This document shows positions 63,671-64,000 of a stretch of 64,000 nt of DNA, one piece after another. Source of the DNA: Takakia lepidozioides (lineage: Eukaryota > Streptophyta > Takakiopsida > Takakiales > Takakiaceae). Made by a program: the position numbers and the translations under genes. The notes below the pieces were generated by a model. It did no database searches, was not told the origin of the DNA, and worked only from the letters and a program-made list of their open reading frames with translations. The stretch is from contig CM060733.1 of assembly GCA_030704615.1 (NCBI GenBank), positions 37,386,001 through 37,450,000 on the forward strand. The letters run 5' to 3'. Position 1 is the stretch's first letter. Each line of letters starts with the position of its first letter.

Positions 63671-64000
63671 CTGGAAGAGCAAAAGCGTTCCTGCATCTGA
63701 AAGGAATTATTGCAAAATCTGAATACCCAACTCCAGTAGTTCTCATCGAATCTGTTCCAGGATGGAGTCTTTCCCTTTGCAGGAACGTCGGGGACAGGCT
63801 GGCCGTGACCATGTCAGCGGCAAAGGGTTTTTGAACACCGCATATGAATGAGGGACCATTGCTCACCTGCAGCATACAGGTAGAATTTCAAGTCAAACAG
63901 AAATGAGGATTCCAACAGAAACCATCATCTACATTGGCATACACAATTTCGAAAGTCCCATGTGAAGAGGAAGATTCTTACCAGATTAAGAAATGAAATC
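63671..64000 (-). other. Possible upstream exon of the methyltransferase-like gene
   Basis: On the minus strand, TGCAG at about 63867 opens a frame of about 65 codons (NGPSFICGVQKPFAADMV, then YSDFAIIPFRCRNAFALPV). No donor that keeps phase with the exon at 63670 was found, so it is left out of the gene model. Confidence 0.3.

Overview
The window is nuclear DNA from a land plant. Its genes are split by many GT-AG introns and surrounded by LINE, SINE and simple-repeat debris. It carries a DYW-type organellar RNA-editing PPR gene, a MOR1-type microtubule polymerase and a plant AGCVIII kinase. The many repeats and the style of the PPR repeats suggest a seed-free plant (fern, lycophyte or moss). 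That lineage guess is inference; the sequence alone does not prove it.

Layout. At 1-2306 (+) are the last three exons of a mitochondrial NAD-isocitrate dehydrogenase regulatory subunit, with old LINE remnants in its introns. At 2.3-7.5 kb is intergenic DNA holding a copy of two MOR1 exons and a frameshifted SAP-like gene relic. At 7515-32388 (+) is a complete MOR1/GEM1 (XMAP215 family) gene. I could place 53 exons; they join in one frame of 6075 nt (2024 aa). Intron 41 carries a 5'-truncated LINE with a 16-bp target-site duplication. At 34.2-36.9 kb (-) is an uncharacterised multi-exon gene with a zinc-finger-like motif and a Gln-Gln-Thr-Pro repeat, next to arrays of short CAGACTG/GCGGACTG words (to 38.8 kb). 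At 42217-44643 (+) is an intronless DYW PPR gene, with a frameshifted copy of its 5' end just upstream.

At 48728-56639 (-) is a complete eight-exon AGCVIII (D6PK/KIPK-like) kinase of 785 aa. A LINE reverse-transcriptase copy fills most of its intron 5. At 57-60 kb is a cluster of tRNA-derived SINEs, including a 110-bp tandem array built from the SINE 3' half. At 62425-63670 (-) is the 3' end of a gene for a protein like an N4-cytosine/N6-adenine DNA methyltransferase; it runs off the right edge.

The genes have unrelated housekeeping or regulatory roles and do not form a pathway. The most distinctive content is the mobile DNA. The LINE has almost no 3' UTR and ends in (TC)n, and its tail units sit head to tail. 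The SINE keeps tRNA-like D and anticodon arms and has seeded a satellite. Two anonymous genes (34-37 kb and 62-64 kb) look lineage-specific. Exon boundaries were set by splice consensus, phase continuity and recalled family sequences; no searches were run.
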